This document shows positions 40,553 to 50,275 of a stretch of DNA of 64,000 nt, in pieces (the stretch's first letter is position 1; each line of letters begins with the position of its first letter). The DNA is taken from assembly GCF_900155545.1 (NCBI RefSeq), contig NZ_LT732525.1, positions 339,856 to 403,855 of the forward strand, given 5' to 3'. The stretch comes from Clostridium sp. Marseille-P2415 (GTDB taxonomy: Bacteria > Bacillota > Clostridia > Lachnospirales > Lachnospiraceae). The notes under the pieces were generated by a model. The model was not told where the DNA came from, did no database searches, and saw nothing but the letters and a program-made list of their open reading frames with translations. The translations under genes were made by a program, and so were the position numbers.

Positions 40553-42118
40553 ATGATGAATCAGGAACAATCCATTACCAGTGTGGAAGAGCTTCACAAA
40601 AAGGCTGCTGAAAACAGCCGTAATTATGAAATTTATTTTCGGATGGGCGAATATTACAAAAAAAGCGGGAACTTAAAGCGTGCCTACCTCTGCTACGCCC
40701 ACAGCTCCTTCCTCTGTGACAAGGAGGAGGACGCCAAGCTCATATCCGATGTTCTGACGGCATTTACAAAGGAATATGCAAAGGACATTCCAAAGGCAGC
40801 ATTTATCATTCCTTCCGTACCATCCCAGGAGCAAATGGAAATAATCCTTTCTACATGCCTTGCTGCCCAGGAGGACTGCCAGACCGTTGTGGTGATTGAC
40901 CGGGAAGAATCTGAGGAGGTTACAAACTGGCTGAAAGGTCAGAAAGATATCTCGTATGTATCGGGAAAAGGACTTTCCCCCGCCCTGGCATACCGGAAAG
41001 CGGCAAAACTTACAAAGAAAAATGAGGATATCCTATTCCTGGGTCAGGGATCCGTTCTTTTGAACCACGCGTTATTTCAATTGCGCATGTCCCTGTACAA
41101 AACCAATGATATCGGCGCGGTAAACGCTGTTACCAATGGCCCGGCATTGGGCCTGGTTGATTTAAAAACCCCCATTGACCGGGCCAATGTCTATGCCGCC
41201 GAGCATAACCTGCCCGGGGATGAGCATATGGATCCGGTCCTGATTCCCTCATGTCTCACCATTTTGGTGCAAAGAGACAGCTGGGCGGCCGTTAAGGGAT
41301 TTGACGAGCATTTTTCCACCCAGGAAGTGTTGGAGAAAGACTTAAGCTTCCAGCTGCTGCACAAAAAGAAACTCACGTATTTATGCCATCATGCCTATGT
41401 CTATACCTTTGGGCAGCAGCAAAGCAACCAGGCCCGCTTGGCTGACTACGATTATTTCCACCAGAAATGGAATGTGCGGCTCAATTACTCTCTTTTCAGC
41501 CGGCCGGATATCCTTGCCCTGGTTACCGATCCGAAAGAAACTCCATTAAGAGCTCTTGATGTGGGATGTGCATGCGGAGCATCCTTGCTTTCCATGAAAA
41601 ACAAGTATCCGTCAGCCGAGCTTCACGGCATCGAATTAGATCCCGGTTCCTGGAAAATCTCTTCCCTTCTTTTTCCTGTCACCCAGGGCAATGTGGAAGA
41701 GAATCTGGATTATCCGGAGGGATTTTTTGATTATATCATATTCGGTGATGTGTTGGAACATCTTCACCAGCCGGAATCCGTATTGGTTAACATGAAGCGC
41801 TATTTAAAACCGGGAGGCGCTATTCTGGCAAGCATCCCGAACGTAATGCATATTTCTGTTATAAGCGACTTATTAAACGGTTTTTGGACCTATCAGGAAA
41901 GCGGGATCCTTGACCGGACACATCTGCGCTTTTTTACCAAAACAGAAATTACCCGCATGTTTTCCCGGGCCGGATATGAGATCGAAGATATGGGAGTAAC
42001 CAGGGTCTGGATCAGCCCGGAACAGCAGAAAATGATCGATCAGCTGTGTTCCTTTACCAAAAGCCAGCCGGATGCATTTACCACATACCAGTATCTGGTG
42101 AAAGCGCGGAAAAAATAG
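40553..42118 (+). CDS. Glycosyltransferase-like and SAM-methyltransferase fusion protein
   Basis: A 521-residue cytoplasmic protein in three parts: a short TPR-like helical N-terminus (about 10-60), a GT2-like Rossmann region (about 80-300) with FIIPSVP, VVVIDREES and VKGFDEHF but no clear DxD catalytic motif, and a class I methyltransferase (about 330-480) with DVGCACGAS at 336-344, the acidic IELD, and GDVLEHLHQPESVLVNMKRYLKPGG. Such fusions modify surface glycans, for instance flagellin or capsule, but no glycan locus is nearby. AAAGGAG precedes the ATG. Confidence 0.82.
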   Translation: MMNQEQSITSVEELHKKAAENSRNYEIYFRMGEYYKKSGNLKRAYLCYAHSSFLCDKEEDAKLISDVLTAFTKEYAKDIPKAAFIIPSVPSQEQMEIILSTCLAAQEDCQTVVVIDREESEEVTNWLKGQKDISYVSGKGLSPALAYRKAAKLTKKNEDILFLGQGSVLLNHALFQLRMSLYKTNDIGAVNAVTNGPALGLVDLKTPIDRANVYAAEHNLPGDEHMDPVLIPSCLTILVQRDSWAAVKGFDEHFSTQEVLEKDLSFQLLHKKKLTYLCHHAYVYTFGQQQSNQARLADYDYFHQKWNVRLNYSLFSRPDILALVTDPKETPLRALDVGCACGASLLSMKNKYPSAELHGIELDPGSWKISSLLFPVTQGNVEENLDYPEGFFDYIIFGDVLEHLHQPESVLVNMKRYLKPGGAILASIPNVMHISVISDLLNGFWTYQESGILDRTHLRFFTKTEITRMFSRAGYEIEDMGVTRVWISPEQQKMIDQLCSFTKSQPDAFTTYQYLVKARKK

Positions 42119-42226
42119 GATCCTGTGCCTGCAGGCAGACCTTTTGCCGCTTTATTGTATTTTCAGTTCCGAATAACTTTTCCGTTATCTGGAATAATAA
42201 TACAAAAATCAAAAGCGAGGAATCCC

Positions 42227-43654
42227 ATGAAAAATAAAGCAAATGGTCTTACTGCAGGCCGCTTAACGATGATGGCTCTGGGAACCGTGATCGGCGGTTC
42301 CTTTTTTCTGGGCTCATCGGTTGCCATACAGGCTGCCGGCCCGGGAATCATTCTTTCTTATCTGATTTGCGGTGTTATGGTTTATTTCATTCTTTTTGCG
42401 CTTTCGGAAATGACGGTATCCAATCCGGATTCCTCTTCCTTCCGGACATTTGCCGCTCAATATATAAATAGTGGCGCAGGCTTTGTTGTGGGCTGGGTCT
42501 ATTGGACCGGAATGGTCATTTCCATGTCTAGCGAGGCTACCGCAGTTTCCTTACTGTTCCGGACATGGTTTCCGTCGGTCTCGATCCCGGTCCTGGGCAC
42601 CGCTCTGATCATCGGGGTAACATTGTTAAATCTTTTGGGCGCAAACCGGCTAAGCAGCCTGGAAAGCATTCTGTCAGCAATCAAGATTTCAGCAATTTTC
42701 GGTTTTATTCTGTTAGGTTCCCTGATCGTTCTGGGTATCCTGCCGGGTTCCCGTCCCTTGGGAAGCAGCATATTGCGGTCGGAGGCATTTCTCCCCGGAG
42801 GCATAAAAAGCCTGGCAGGAAGCATGCTGATCGTTTTATTCACCTATGCAGGCTTTGAAATCATCGGACTGGCTGCCAGCGAAACGAAAAATAAGCAAAA
42901 AAACGTGCCGCGGGCAATCCACCTGACGGTTTTCTGGCTCGTGACACTTTATATTCTGTGCATTTCAATTCTTTTGCTGCTGGTCCCGACCGCATCCTTA
43001 AGCGAAAACGTCAGTCCTATGGTTACGGCCTTAAACCTCTACCATGTGACCTGGGCCGGCACTGCCATGACGGTTATATTAATCAGCGCAATTTTGTCCA
43101 CCATGGTAGCTGCCATGTTTGGAATCGGAAGAATGCTCCGTTCTCTTGTGGATGACCGGCTTGGTCCTGCATTTTTAAAGGACAGAACCGATGTCCCCTA
43201 CCGTGGGATTTTATTTTCCGGTTTGTCCATGGTGCTGTTTCTGTACATCGGATTGTTTTTTCCCCAGGTCTATCTGTTTTTGATCAGCTCCGGAGGGTTT
43301 GCATTGCTTTTCACTTATATCATGCTCATGTTTACCCATATCCGATTCCGGAAAAAGAACGGGAAGCCGGAAGGAAACTGCCGGTTGTGCGGATTTCCGT
43401 ATAGTTCGCTGTTTACCATGGCCGGACTGATCATAGCCATGTTCAGTATGCCCTTTATAAAAGGTCAGACCTTAGGTTTTTTTGCAGGCATCGCTCTGGT
43501 TGCATTTTTTACGGTCTGCTATGCTATCGTAAAGGCGGCTAACAGACGGAGCATGCACCAATGGGAGCAATATCCGGCAGGAACGCCGGAGCATCGCCGT
43601 ATTTTAACGGAATTTTCGGAAGAGCTCCATGATCCGGACATGAAAAAGAAATAA
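42227..43654 (+). CDS. APC-family amino acid permease
   Basis: A 475-residue permease with twelve predicted helices. The N-terminal signature ALGTVIGGSFFLGSSVAIQAAGPGIILSYLICG and the FTYAGFEIIGLAASETKNKQKNVPRAI loop place it in the amino acid-polyamine-cation family, close to the D-serine/alanine/glycine type. The substrate is not evident. The ATG at 42227 follows CGAGG; a longer open frame from 42125 has no ribosome site. Convergent with folD, sharing a terminator. Confidence 0.88.
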   Translation: MKNKANGLTAGRLTMMALGTVIGGSFFLGSSVAIQAAGPGIILSYLICGVMVYFILFALSEMTVSNPDSSSFRTFAAQYINSGAGFVVGWVYWTGMVISMSSEATAVSLLFRTWFPSVSIPVLGTALIIGVTLLNLLGANRLSSLESILSAIKISAIFGFILLGSLIVLGILPGSRPLGSSILRSEAFLPGGIKSLAGSMLIVLFTYAGFEIIGLAASETKNKQKNVPRAIHLTVFWLVTLYILCISILLLLVPTASLSENVSPMVTALNLYHVTWAGTAMTVILISAILSTMVAAMFGIGRMLRSLVDDRLGPAFLKDRTDVPYRGILFSGLSMVLFLYIGLFFPQVYLFLISSGGFALLFTYIMLMFTHIRFRKKNGKPEGNCRLCGFPYSSLFTMAGLIIAMFSMPFIKGQTLGFFAGIALVAFFTVCYAIVKAANRRSMHQWEQYPAGTPEHRRILTEFSEELHDPDMKKK

Positions 43655-43667
43655 AGCATGGAAAACC

Positions 43668-43701
43668 GTACAGGCTGTGAGTTCTTTCCCACAGCCTGTA
43701 C
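43668..43701. terminator. Bidirectional terminator between the permease gene and folD
   Basis: A perfect 12-base stem GTACAGGCTGTG/CACAGCCTGTAC (arms 43668-43679 and 43690-43701) lies in the 48-base convergent gap. T-runs are weak on both sides. Confidence 0.75.
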
Positions 43702-43702
43702 T

Positions 43703-44545
43703 TTATCCCTTATTCTTTCCTGCCGCCTGTACCAGGTGTTTCGCCAGCACGGCAGTTGTCACGGTACCAACGCCTCCGGGTACCGGAGTCGCCATGGAGG
43801 CAGTGCCTTCAAGAGATTCAAAATCCACATCTCCGCAAAGCTTTCCGTCCTCATCCACATTGATTCCCACATCAATGACCACGGCATCCTCTCCAACATA
43901 GGAAGCATCGATCATCTTTGCGCGCCCGGCAGCCGCAATCAGAATCTCTGCACTCCGGCAGACTTTTTTCAGTTCCTCTGTGCGGGTATGGCAAATGGTA
44001 ACGGTTGCATTTTCCTTTAAAAGGAGCATGGAAAGGGGGCGCCCCACAACCAGGCTCCTTCCCACCACAGTCACTCTCTTTCCGGTCATGGGAATATCAT
44101 TGGCCTTTAACACCTCCACAACTGCTTCCGCCGTACAGGGTGCAAACCCATCCTCACCGCCTGCAAATACACGGGCAATGTTTTCCGGTGAGATCCCGTC
44201 TAAATCCTTTCCCGGATCGATCATATGCTCGATATCCTTTTCCTTTATCTGCTTTGGCAAAGGCCGGAGCAAAAGGATTCCGTCGATATCCGGATTTTCA
44301 TTGATTTTAAAAAACTCTTCCTTAAATGCTTCATCGGAAATATCTTTTGGAAAGCAAAAGCTTTCGGCCTGCAAACCGAAATTTTCCATTTTCTTTAATG
44401 CACCACGCTCATAAGCCAGATCATCCGGCCGTTCTCCCACCCTTACAATGGCCAGCTTTGGCGTTTTCTCCGGCAGATTTATTAAAAGCTCTGCCACCTC
44501 TTCCCTGATTTTCGCAGACACAGCTGCTCCCTTTAAAGTTATCAC
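43703..44545 (-). CDS. folD: Bifunctional methylenetetrahydrofolate dehydrogenase/cyclohydrolase
   Basis: Converts 5,10-methylene-THF to 10-formyl-THF through methenyl-THF. The 280-residue protein has the substrate-domain pattern ISDEAFKEEFFKINENPDIDGILLLRPLPKQI and the NADP-domain VTVVGRSLVVGRPLSMLLL with the PVPGGVGTVTTAVL end. The usual catalytic YxxxK helix reads YERGALKK (starting near residue 50). Second gene of an operon after fchA, 20 bases away. Confidence 0.95.
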   Translation of the reverse strand: MITLKGAAVSAKIREEVAELLINLPEKTPKLAIVRVGERPDDLAYERGALKKMENFGLQAESFCFPKDISDEAFKEEFFKINENPDIDGILLLRPLPKQIKEKDIEHMIDPGKDLDGISPENIARVFAGGEDGFAPCTAEAVVEVLKANDIPMTGKRVTVVGRSLVVGRPLSMLLLKENATVTICHTRTEELKKVCRSAEILIAAAGRAKMIDASYVGEDAVVIDVGINVDEDGKLCGDVDFESLEGTASMATPVPGGVGTVTTAVLAKHLVQAAGKNKG

Positions 44546-44565
44546 GGCTTTTTTGAGCCTCCTTT

Positions 44566-45198
44566 TTATTCTGTCTTTAACACCGCCTCTACTTTTGCAT
44601 AAATTTCATCGGACCGCTTCCTTCCGGCCTCCGCCATCTGGTCTGCCCGGAGATTAAGCTCTCCGGCTCTTTCCCTCTGCTTCATGGATTTGGTATTAAT
44701 GGATACATTCATCTTTGCACCCAAAAGAGCAGACTTAAGAAACTGGACTCCTACTCCCACATCACTGACAGCCAGCCGGCTACCCTTATCTGCCAGGACA
44801 GCCATGATCTCCAGCGCTTCCAAAGCCCGTTCCATGACTGCGGCCGGTACCAGGCTGGCCGCCAGTAAATGTTTTTCCAAAACCTCTGATTTACGCCTCT
44901 TTTCTTCCTCTGTGCCGGCAGGCAGGCCATAAGCTGCTGCCAGCGGGGCAAATACGGCCGCATCTTCGTCCGCAAGTCTTAAAAATTCCTTTTTTAAGCT
45001 CTCCAGTTTTATAAGAAGCTCCTGCATCTCCTCTTCCACATCCGCGTACCGTTTTTTCCCAAGAGTCAGATGGATCACCATCTCTCCCAGAGCCACGCCC
45101 TGTGCGCCGCCAAGTGCTGCCGCTCCTCCGCCTCCCGGCGTCGGCTTCCCGGATGACAGTTCTTCCAAGAATCCGGAAACTGTAAGATCCTGTATCAT
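44566..45198 (-). CDS. fchA: Cyclodeaminase/cyclohydrolase family protein (FchA-like)
   Basis: A 210-residue, all-helical protein of the FTCD-C family, which includes methenyltetrahydrofolate cyclohydrolase. Visible marks are FLEELSSGKPTPGGGGAAALGGAQGVALGEMVIHLT at the N-terminus and VQFLKSALLGAKMNVSINTKSM near the C-terminus. Pairing with folD supports the cyclohydrolase role in one-carbon interconversion, giving two routes for the same hydrolysis step. First gene behind the promoter at 45235-45263. Confidence 0.9.
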   Translation of the reverse strand: MIQDLTVSGFLEELSSGKPTPGGGGAAALGGAQGVALGEMVIHLTLGKKRYADVEEEMQELLIKLESLKKEFLRLADEDAAVFAPLAAAYGLPAGTEEEKRRKSEVLEKHLLAASLVPAAVMERALEALEIMAVLADKGSRLAVSDVGVGVQFLKSALLGAKMNVSINTKSMKQRERAGELNLRADQMAEAGRKRSDEIYAKVEAVLKTE

Positions 45199-45234
45199 AA
45201 ATATTTCCTCCCTTTCCGGCTGTATGTTTTAATC

Positions 45235-45263
45235 ATTATATCGGCCTTTTACAAAAAACACAA
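45235..45263 (-). promoter_or_regulatory. Sigma-A type promoter of fchA-folD
   Basis: Minus-strand TTGTGT (45258-45263), 17 bases, TATAAT (45235-45240), 37 bases before the fchA start. Confidence 0.7.
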
Positions 45264-45317
45264 GGTCCTATTTCAACATATTCCAGCAAAATCCGGGACT
45301 TTTTCACTGTAAAAATC

Positions 45318-45346
45318 TTGTAAAGGAACCGGATCAATGGTATCAT
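45318..45346 (+). promoter_or_regulatory. Sigma-A type promoter of the PucR-type regulator gene
   Basis: TTGTAA (45318-45323), 17 bases, TATCAT (45341-45346), 57 bases before the start codon; divergent from the fchA promoter. Confidence 0.62.
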
Positions 45347-45403
45347 TGTCGAAAAAGATAAATCTAAGCAGTAAGTCTCTGTTTCCAATGGAAGGAGTAT
45401 CCA

Positions 45404-47035
45404 ATGAAGTATCCAATCTTAACCCTTGGCTGGTTTTTATACGAAACTCCAATTGACAATCTTGAATTTATAGGCAATGAAGAAGCCTTAAATAAGCCGA
45501 TCACGGGAATCAGCGTTCTGGATAATCCGGATGGGGTCAAGTGGATCAAAAAAAATGAGATCATTCTCACAACAGGATATATTTTTTACGATGACTTTGA
45601 ACTGCAGAAAAAGGTGATCGCTGATCTCCATGCCATTGACTGTACCGCATTCTGCATTAAAGTCAAACGGTTCTTTGACAAAATCCCGGAGTCCCTGATC
45701 GAAGAAGCAAAAAAATACGGGGTTCCTCTTGTCTCTATGCCCTTTTACCACGGATATTCCAACATTATCAGCATAATCAATCAAAATCTGGTTGATCAGA
45801 AAATTTCCACTCAGCAGTTCATTCTAAATGAAACCGAAAAATTTCATCAGCTTTATTTTAATAAAGAAGGAATCATGAAAATGCTGGAGCAGGTATCCCA
45901 TTATACCAATTCCATTGCCATGATCGCGACGACCTCTGATTTTCCGATTTATTACTATATCCCCCCCAAAGATCAGGCGGCGTTTTCAAAAATAGACAAG
46001 CTGCAGGCCCAGCCCGTAAACGCGCTGTCTAAGCAGACCGCAGAAAAACCGTCCGGAAAGCGTAATTTTTACTTCAATGATACCCTTCTTACCTTTCAGA
46101 CTTTTCTGCTTCCCGACAGCCGGCATTATCTGTGTATTGATATTACCGGTACGGATATTGATGATACCACCGGAGCCATTTTAAGACAGATCTCTTCTGT
46201 CATTGCTCTGGAGCTTTCCTCCATGCAGGTTCAAAACAGGGTTTTTTCCCAGAAAAACTATTACGATTCCTTCTTTTATATGCTTACGGATATCAGGAAT
46301 AAATCCGCCGAAGAAATACGTCTGATCTGTGATTCCTACTCGTTTCCTTATCAGTTAAAAAGGATCTGTGTCTCCCTGGAATGCCAGGAAAAGGAAAGCA
46401 AACTGTTCCGCAGCCTCTATAACGCAGTAAACCATGAGCTGATGCGGCTCGATCAGAAATCCTTCTTATGCCACAATGATAACCGGATCGTTATCTTTCT
46501 ATTCTATCCAAAACAGGTATCGAATGGAAAGGCGCTCTCTCTGGCAAACCAGACGGTTTCACAGCTCATGGAAGCATTAAAAGAATATCACTCCTTTTTC
46601 AGACTGGGAATCAGCCGCTGCCATACTGCCTATGCTTCGATTGCAAAAGCATATGAAGAAAGCCTGCAGACTTTGCATCTGCAGACCCCCTCCTTCCAGA
46701 CCGCCCGGATCAATTCTTACACCAGGCAGTATGCGTTCCATCTTTTGATCCAGCTTTCTTCCTATGAGATAAAAAAGATTTACCGGGACACGGTCAAGGA
46801 CCTTGCCACCTATGATTCGGAAAATAAAAGCGAGCTTTTCCTCACCCTTAAGACCTATTTAGAAAGCTCATTAAGTCTTACGGAAACCGCTCAGAAATTA
46901 TTTATACACAGGAATACCCTGACCTCCCGGCTTGCGCTGATCAAAAAGCTTCTTTGCAGTGAAATCTCATCCATTGAGGATATTTTTTATTTATATTTGG
47001 GAATCTGCGCCTGCGAACTGCTTCGCGGTATGTAG
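45404..47035 (+). CDS. PucR-family transcriptional regulator
   Basis: A 543-residue regulator. The N-terminal PucR domain (about 1-125) includes GISVLDNPDGVKWIKKNEIILTTGY and PESLIEEAKKYGVPLVSMP; the middle has a GAF/GGDEF-like region; the C-terminal PucR helix-turn-helix (about 490-525) reads SLTETAQKLFIHRNTLTSRLALIKKLL. These proteins activate purine, amino acid or peptide catabolism genes in response to a bound metabolite. The stop is one base from the stop of the convergent DUF1177 gene, so it most likely controls the peptide cluster. AAGGAG precedes the ATG. Confidence 0.9.
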   Translation: MKYPILTLGWFLYETPIDNLEFIGNEEALNKPITGISVLDNPDGVKWIKKNEIILTTGYIFYDDFELQKKVIADLHAIDCTAFCIKVKRFFDKIPESLIEEAKKYGVPLVSMPFYHGYSNIISIINQNLVDQKISTQQFILNETEKFHQLYFNKEGIMKMLEQVSHYTNSIAMIATTSDFPIYYYIPPKDQAAFSKIDKLQAQPVNALSKQTAEKPSGKRNFYFNDTLLTFQTFLLPDSRHYLCIDITGTDIDDTTGAILRQISSVIALELSSMQVQNRVFSQKNYYDSFFYMLTDIRNKSAEEIRLICDSYSFPYQLKRICVSLECQEKESKLFRSLYNAVNHELMRLDQKSFLCHNDNRIVIFLFYPKQVSNGKALSLANQTVSQLMEALKEYHSFFRLGISRCHTAYASIAKAYEESLQTLHLQTPSFQTARINSYTRQYAFHLLIQLSSYEIKKIYRDTVKDLATYDSENKSELFLTLKTYLESSLSLTETAQKLFIHRNTLTSRLALIKKLLCSEISSIEDIFYLYLGICACELLRGM

Positions 47036-47036
47036 C

Positions 47037-47996
47037 TTATGCATCGTCGTCGCATTCATTTCCGGTTCCCAGGGTCTGAAAATGTTCCATATTTCCATAC
47101 AGATACTGGATCCGGTCATATTCCTTTTCATCATAGAAGCTGCATTCCCCCCGGCCGTAGGCCTTTGCCACCTCTAACATAAATCTCGCGGCTTCCTCAC
47201 AGTCCGTAATATGGGTCGCACCGGTTGCACAGCCTGCAACGGGTGCTTCTGTTGTTATGGCGACCCCGATCACAGGTGCTTTCGTAGCAGTTGCCGGCTG
47301 TAAAATGCTGTTTAAATGATACAGCCCGTTTCCGTAAGGAGTGATATCCTGCTGGGAAAGGGCATATACATAGGGCAGTTTTCCGGTGGTTGTCTGCATT
47401 AAATCCAGAATGCTCTCGGAAACCCGCAGGATATAACCTTCCTTCACAGTAGGGGAAACAGCAAACCCTCTGGTGTTGATGATCCGGTTTCCCTTTGTTG
47501 TATCAACAGATAAAATCGCATCCAGTTCAACCGTAACCTCTTCCTGATTGACCTGTGCCATATTCACCGGAGAATCCATAAACGGTACCGGTTTGTGTTC
47601 TCTGGTGGGCGCATCCGGACAAATATGGGTGGAAATGAATACATCTCCATCCAGATAATCTCCTTTGTTCTGCATATCCAGTAATTTCGCCGCCAGAGAT
47701 AATGCGACCAGGGCTCCGTCTCCATCCGAAACAAAACCGATCCGCTCCGGTCTGGCTCCCAGACCCCCAAGTCTCCCCAGCAAACCGATGGTGGGAGCAT
47801 CCATGCCTTTGCTTTTTCCCTTTGCCCCCGGGATCCTTACCTTTATCATATCGGTTTTTCCCTTCGGTCCTTCCAATGCGTAAACCTCCACGCTGGCATC
47901 CGGCCGAATGCTTTTTAAATAGGTTTCAACCTGTTTTCCACTGGCATAGCTGCTGTCAAGCAGATCATGTACCTCGATCAATTGTTTCATCAACAT
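47037..47996 (-). CDS. DUF1177 family protein
   Basis: A 319-residue protein I recognise as DUF1177: LLGRLGGLGARPERIGFVSDGDGALVALSLAAKL, VFISTHICPDAPTREHKPVPFMDSPVNM, AILSVDTTKGNRIINTRGFAVSPTVKEGYILRVSE and DITPYGNGLYHLNSILQPATAT. The many conserved His, Asp and Glu residues suggest a metal-dependent hydrolase related to M20/M42 peptidases, but no activity is established to my knowledge. Last gene of the peptide cluster, 18 bases after the M20 peptidase. Confidence 0.88.
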   Translation of the reverse strand: MLMKQLIEVHDLLDSSYASGKQVETYLKSIRPDASVEVYALEGPKGKTDMIKVRIPGAKGKSKGMDAPTIGLLGRLGGLGARPERIGFVSDGDGALVALSLAAKLLDMQNKGDYLDGDVFISTHICPDAPTREHKPVPFMDSPVNMAQVNQEEVTVELDAILSVDTTKGNRIINTRGFAVSPTVKEGYILRVSESILDLMQTTTGKLPYVYALSQQDITPYGNGLYHLNSILQPATATKAPVIGVAITTEAPVAGCATGATHITDCEEAARFMLEVAKAYGRGECSFYDEKEYDRIQYLYGNMEHFQTLGTGNECDDDA

Positions 47997-48014
47997 GACG
48001 AATCCTCCAAAAAT

Positions 48015-49268
48015 TTATTTTATTTCCATGAGATCGCAGATAGCGGCTACATAGGTTTTGGCTGCTATAACCACATCTTCTATCTGGACCGTTTCATTAT
48101 AGGAATGAATGCCAACCGTATTGGATGGACCGAACTGGATCGTCGGAATTCCCAGTTTCCGGTAATCCCTGGCATCACTGGATGCCCACTGGTATGCAGG
48201 GATCACTTCTTTTCCCAGCAGTTCTTCCGCATTTTTCCGGAAAGCAAGCACAATGGGAGCCTCGTGGTCCGTGAAATTGGCATCGCTCTTATAGTGAAGC
48301 TCGTATTCCACCCCTTCCACACCGCTTACTTCCATTATGCGTTTTAAAACTTCATCGATCTCCTCTTTCCGGACTCCGATGGGAAGCCGCACATCTACGG
48401 TTGCTTCACAATAATCGGGAACCATATTATGTCTGGTTCCGCCCTTAATAAGCCCTACATTGGTGCTTACATGGTCAATGACACTTCCCAATCCCGTAAT
48501 TTTGTTTTCTCTTTCCGCAAGCATCTGGGAATCCTTCAAAGGCTTTTGCTGGCGGTCCGTGAAATGTCCTTTGACTTCCGTAAGCATGGAAACATTGGAA
48601 AGGACCTTTGCTAACTTTAAGATGGCATTTTCTCCCTTAAAATTGCCGAGACTGCCGTGGGCGGATTTTCCATAGGATTTTAAAGTCAGCAGCAGCCCGC
48701 CCTTCTGCCCGATCTCAATGGTATTCATGGATGTGGGTTCTGCAACCAAACATGCATCGGCATGATCCGCATACCCGTTGGCACAAAGCCACTGTGATCC
48801 GAACTGGCCCCCGCTTTCTTCATCGGATACAATATGCAGCCGGATATTTCCCTTTAACGGAACCTGTTTCCTGGCAAACAGGGAAAGTGCAAACAGGACT
48901 CCTGCCACTCCTGCCTTCATATCCGAAGTGCCTCTGCCTAAAATCCGGGTATCCGTTATCTCTCCTGAAAAGGGATCAAAATCCCACTGCTTTAAATCCC
49001 CGGCAGGCACCACATCCACATGCCCGTTGATGATCATGGAAAATCCCATGTCATTTCCATATCCGGCCACTACGCATGGATAGTCCGGATTACAGCCCGT
49101 TTCCTTATAATCGATTCCGGCCTCCTTAAGAAACGCTTCCACATAATCGATCACATCTCTCTGGGTACCGGTAGGGTTTTCACTTTTTATCTGAATCAGC
49201 CGGGATACAAGCCTGATCAGTTCATCCTTATGATCCTCTACATACTGAAGCAGTTCTTTTTTTGTCAT
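48015..49268 (-). CDS. M20 family metallopeptidase (ArgE/DapE type)
   Basis: A 417-residue two-zinc deacylase or dipeptidase. Metal-binding segments are MIINGHVDVVP, GRGTSDMKAGVAG, the catalytic pair VSDEESGG, and VAEPT; the dimerisation domain follows from about residue 190, and the last ligand His is in GIHSYNETVQIED. Arginine synthesis here uses ArgJ, so an ArgE role is unlikely; a dipeptide or N-acyl amino acid substrate delivered by the neighbouring transporter is more plausible. Confidence 0.9.
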   Translation of the reverse strand: MTKKELLQYVEDHKDELIRLVSRLIQIKSENPTGTQRDVIDYVEAFLKEAGIDYKETGCNPDYPCVVAGYGNDMGFSMIINGHVDVVPAGDLKQWDFDPFSGEITDTRILGRGTSDMKAGVAGVLFALSLFARKQVPLKGNIRLHIVSDEESGGQFGSQWLCANGYADHADACLVAEPTSMNTIEIGQKGGLLLTLKSYGKSAHGSLGNFKGENAILKLAKVLSNVSMLTEVKGHFTDRQQKPLKDSQMLAERENKITGLGSVIDHVSTNVGLIKGGTRHNMVPDYCEATVDVRLPIGVRKEEIDEVLKRIMEVSGVEGVEYELHYKSDANFTDHEAPIVLAFRKNAEELLGKEVIPAYQWASSDARDYRKLGIPTIQFGPSNTVGIHSYNETVQIEDVVIAAKTYVAAICDLMEIK

Positions 49269-49288
49269 AGCATCCTCCTTCTGGTCAT

Positions 49289-50275
49289 TTACTGGTTTTC
49301 ATATAAGAAGCAGGCCACTTGATGCCCCTCTTCCCCGTGCTGCTTTAACCGGGGTACTTCTCTTTTGCACCGTTCCATGCACTGGGCGCACCGGCCGGCC
49401 AGAGGGCATCCCTCCCGCTCGCCAATGGGACTCGGCACCTCCCCTTTCAGCACGATCCTCTCCTTCTTTTCATCCGGACTTTCCGGGGGAATGGCGGAAA
49501 GAAGCGCTTTTGTGTAGGGGTGCAGAGGATTTTTATAAATATCTCCTCCATTGCAAAGCTCCACGAACTGCCCCAGGTACATGATCGCGATCCGGTCGCT
49601 GACATATTTGACCACACTTAAATCATGGGAAATAAATACATAAGTAAGATTGTATTTTTTCTGTAATCCTTTCAACAGATTGATGACCTGTGCCTGAATG
49701 GATACATCAAGGGCCGAAACCGGCTCATCGCAGATGACCACCTTCGGGTTAATGGAAATGGCGCGTGCCACGTTTAAGCGCTGTCTCTGTCCGCCGGAAA
49801 ACTCGTGGGGATACCGGTTCATATGCTGTACATCAAGGCCTACCTGTTGAAAAAGCTCCAAAACCCTTTTTTCGAGCTCAGCCTTCCCCTTGACGGTCTT
49901 ATGGACGATCATCGGCTCAGACACAGAATCTGCCGCCGTATGCCTGGGATCCAGAGAGGAATAGGGGTCCTGAAAAACCATCTGGATGTTCTTGCAAAGC
50001 TCAAGCCTCTCCCTGGCAGATAACTTTATAATGCTTTTTCCTTCAAACAGAATCTCTCCGCCGGTCGGTTTGTGCAAGCCCACCAGACACCTTCCCAGGG
50101 TAGACTTTCCGCATCCGGACTCCCCGATCACCCCAAGCACTTCCCCTTCCCGGATATCCAGGTTTAAGTCTTTTAACGCATGAAGTACGGCTTTTTTACT
50201 GCCAAGCTTCTTTCCCTTTATCTCAAAATCCTTGGACAGATTTTTAATCTGCAAGATCACTTTTTTCTCATTCAT
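49289..50275 (-). CDS. Oligopeptide/dipeptide ABC transporter ATP-binding protein (OppF/DppF type)
   Basis: A 328-residue ATPase: Walker A GESGCGKSTLGR, signature LSGGQ-type FSGGQRQRLNVARA, Walker B VVICDEPVSALD, switch His in FISHDLSV, and the C-terminal oligopeptide domain with a Cys cluster (CPLAGRCAQCMERC) that may bind an Fe-S centre in this subfamily. The ATG at 50275 overlaps the end of the OppD gene by eight bases; the frame is open to 50332. Confidence 0.93.
   Translation of the reverse strand: MNEKKVILQIKNLSKDFEIKGKKLGSKKAVLHALKDLNLDIREGEVLGVIGESGCGKSTLGRCLVGLHKPTGGEILFEGKSIIKLSARERLELCKNIQMVFQDPYSSLDPRHTAADSVSEPMIVHKTVKGKAELEKRVLELFQQVGLDVQHMNRYPHEFSGGQRQRLNVARAISINPKVVICDEPVSALDVSIQAQVINLLKGLQKKYNLTYVFISHDLSVVKYVSDRIAIMYLGQFVELCNGGDIYKNPLHPYTKALLSAIPPESPDEKKERIVLKGEVPSPIGEREGCPLAGRCAQCMERCKREVPRLKQHGEEGHQVACFLYENQ

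Noticed and set aside
48015-49268. M20 peptidase considered as ArgE of the arginine pathway
   Set aside because: The operon at 59-64 kb has ArgJ, which recycles the acetyl group, and this gene is embedded in a transporter cluster.
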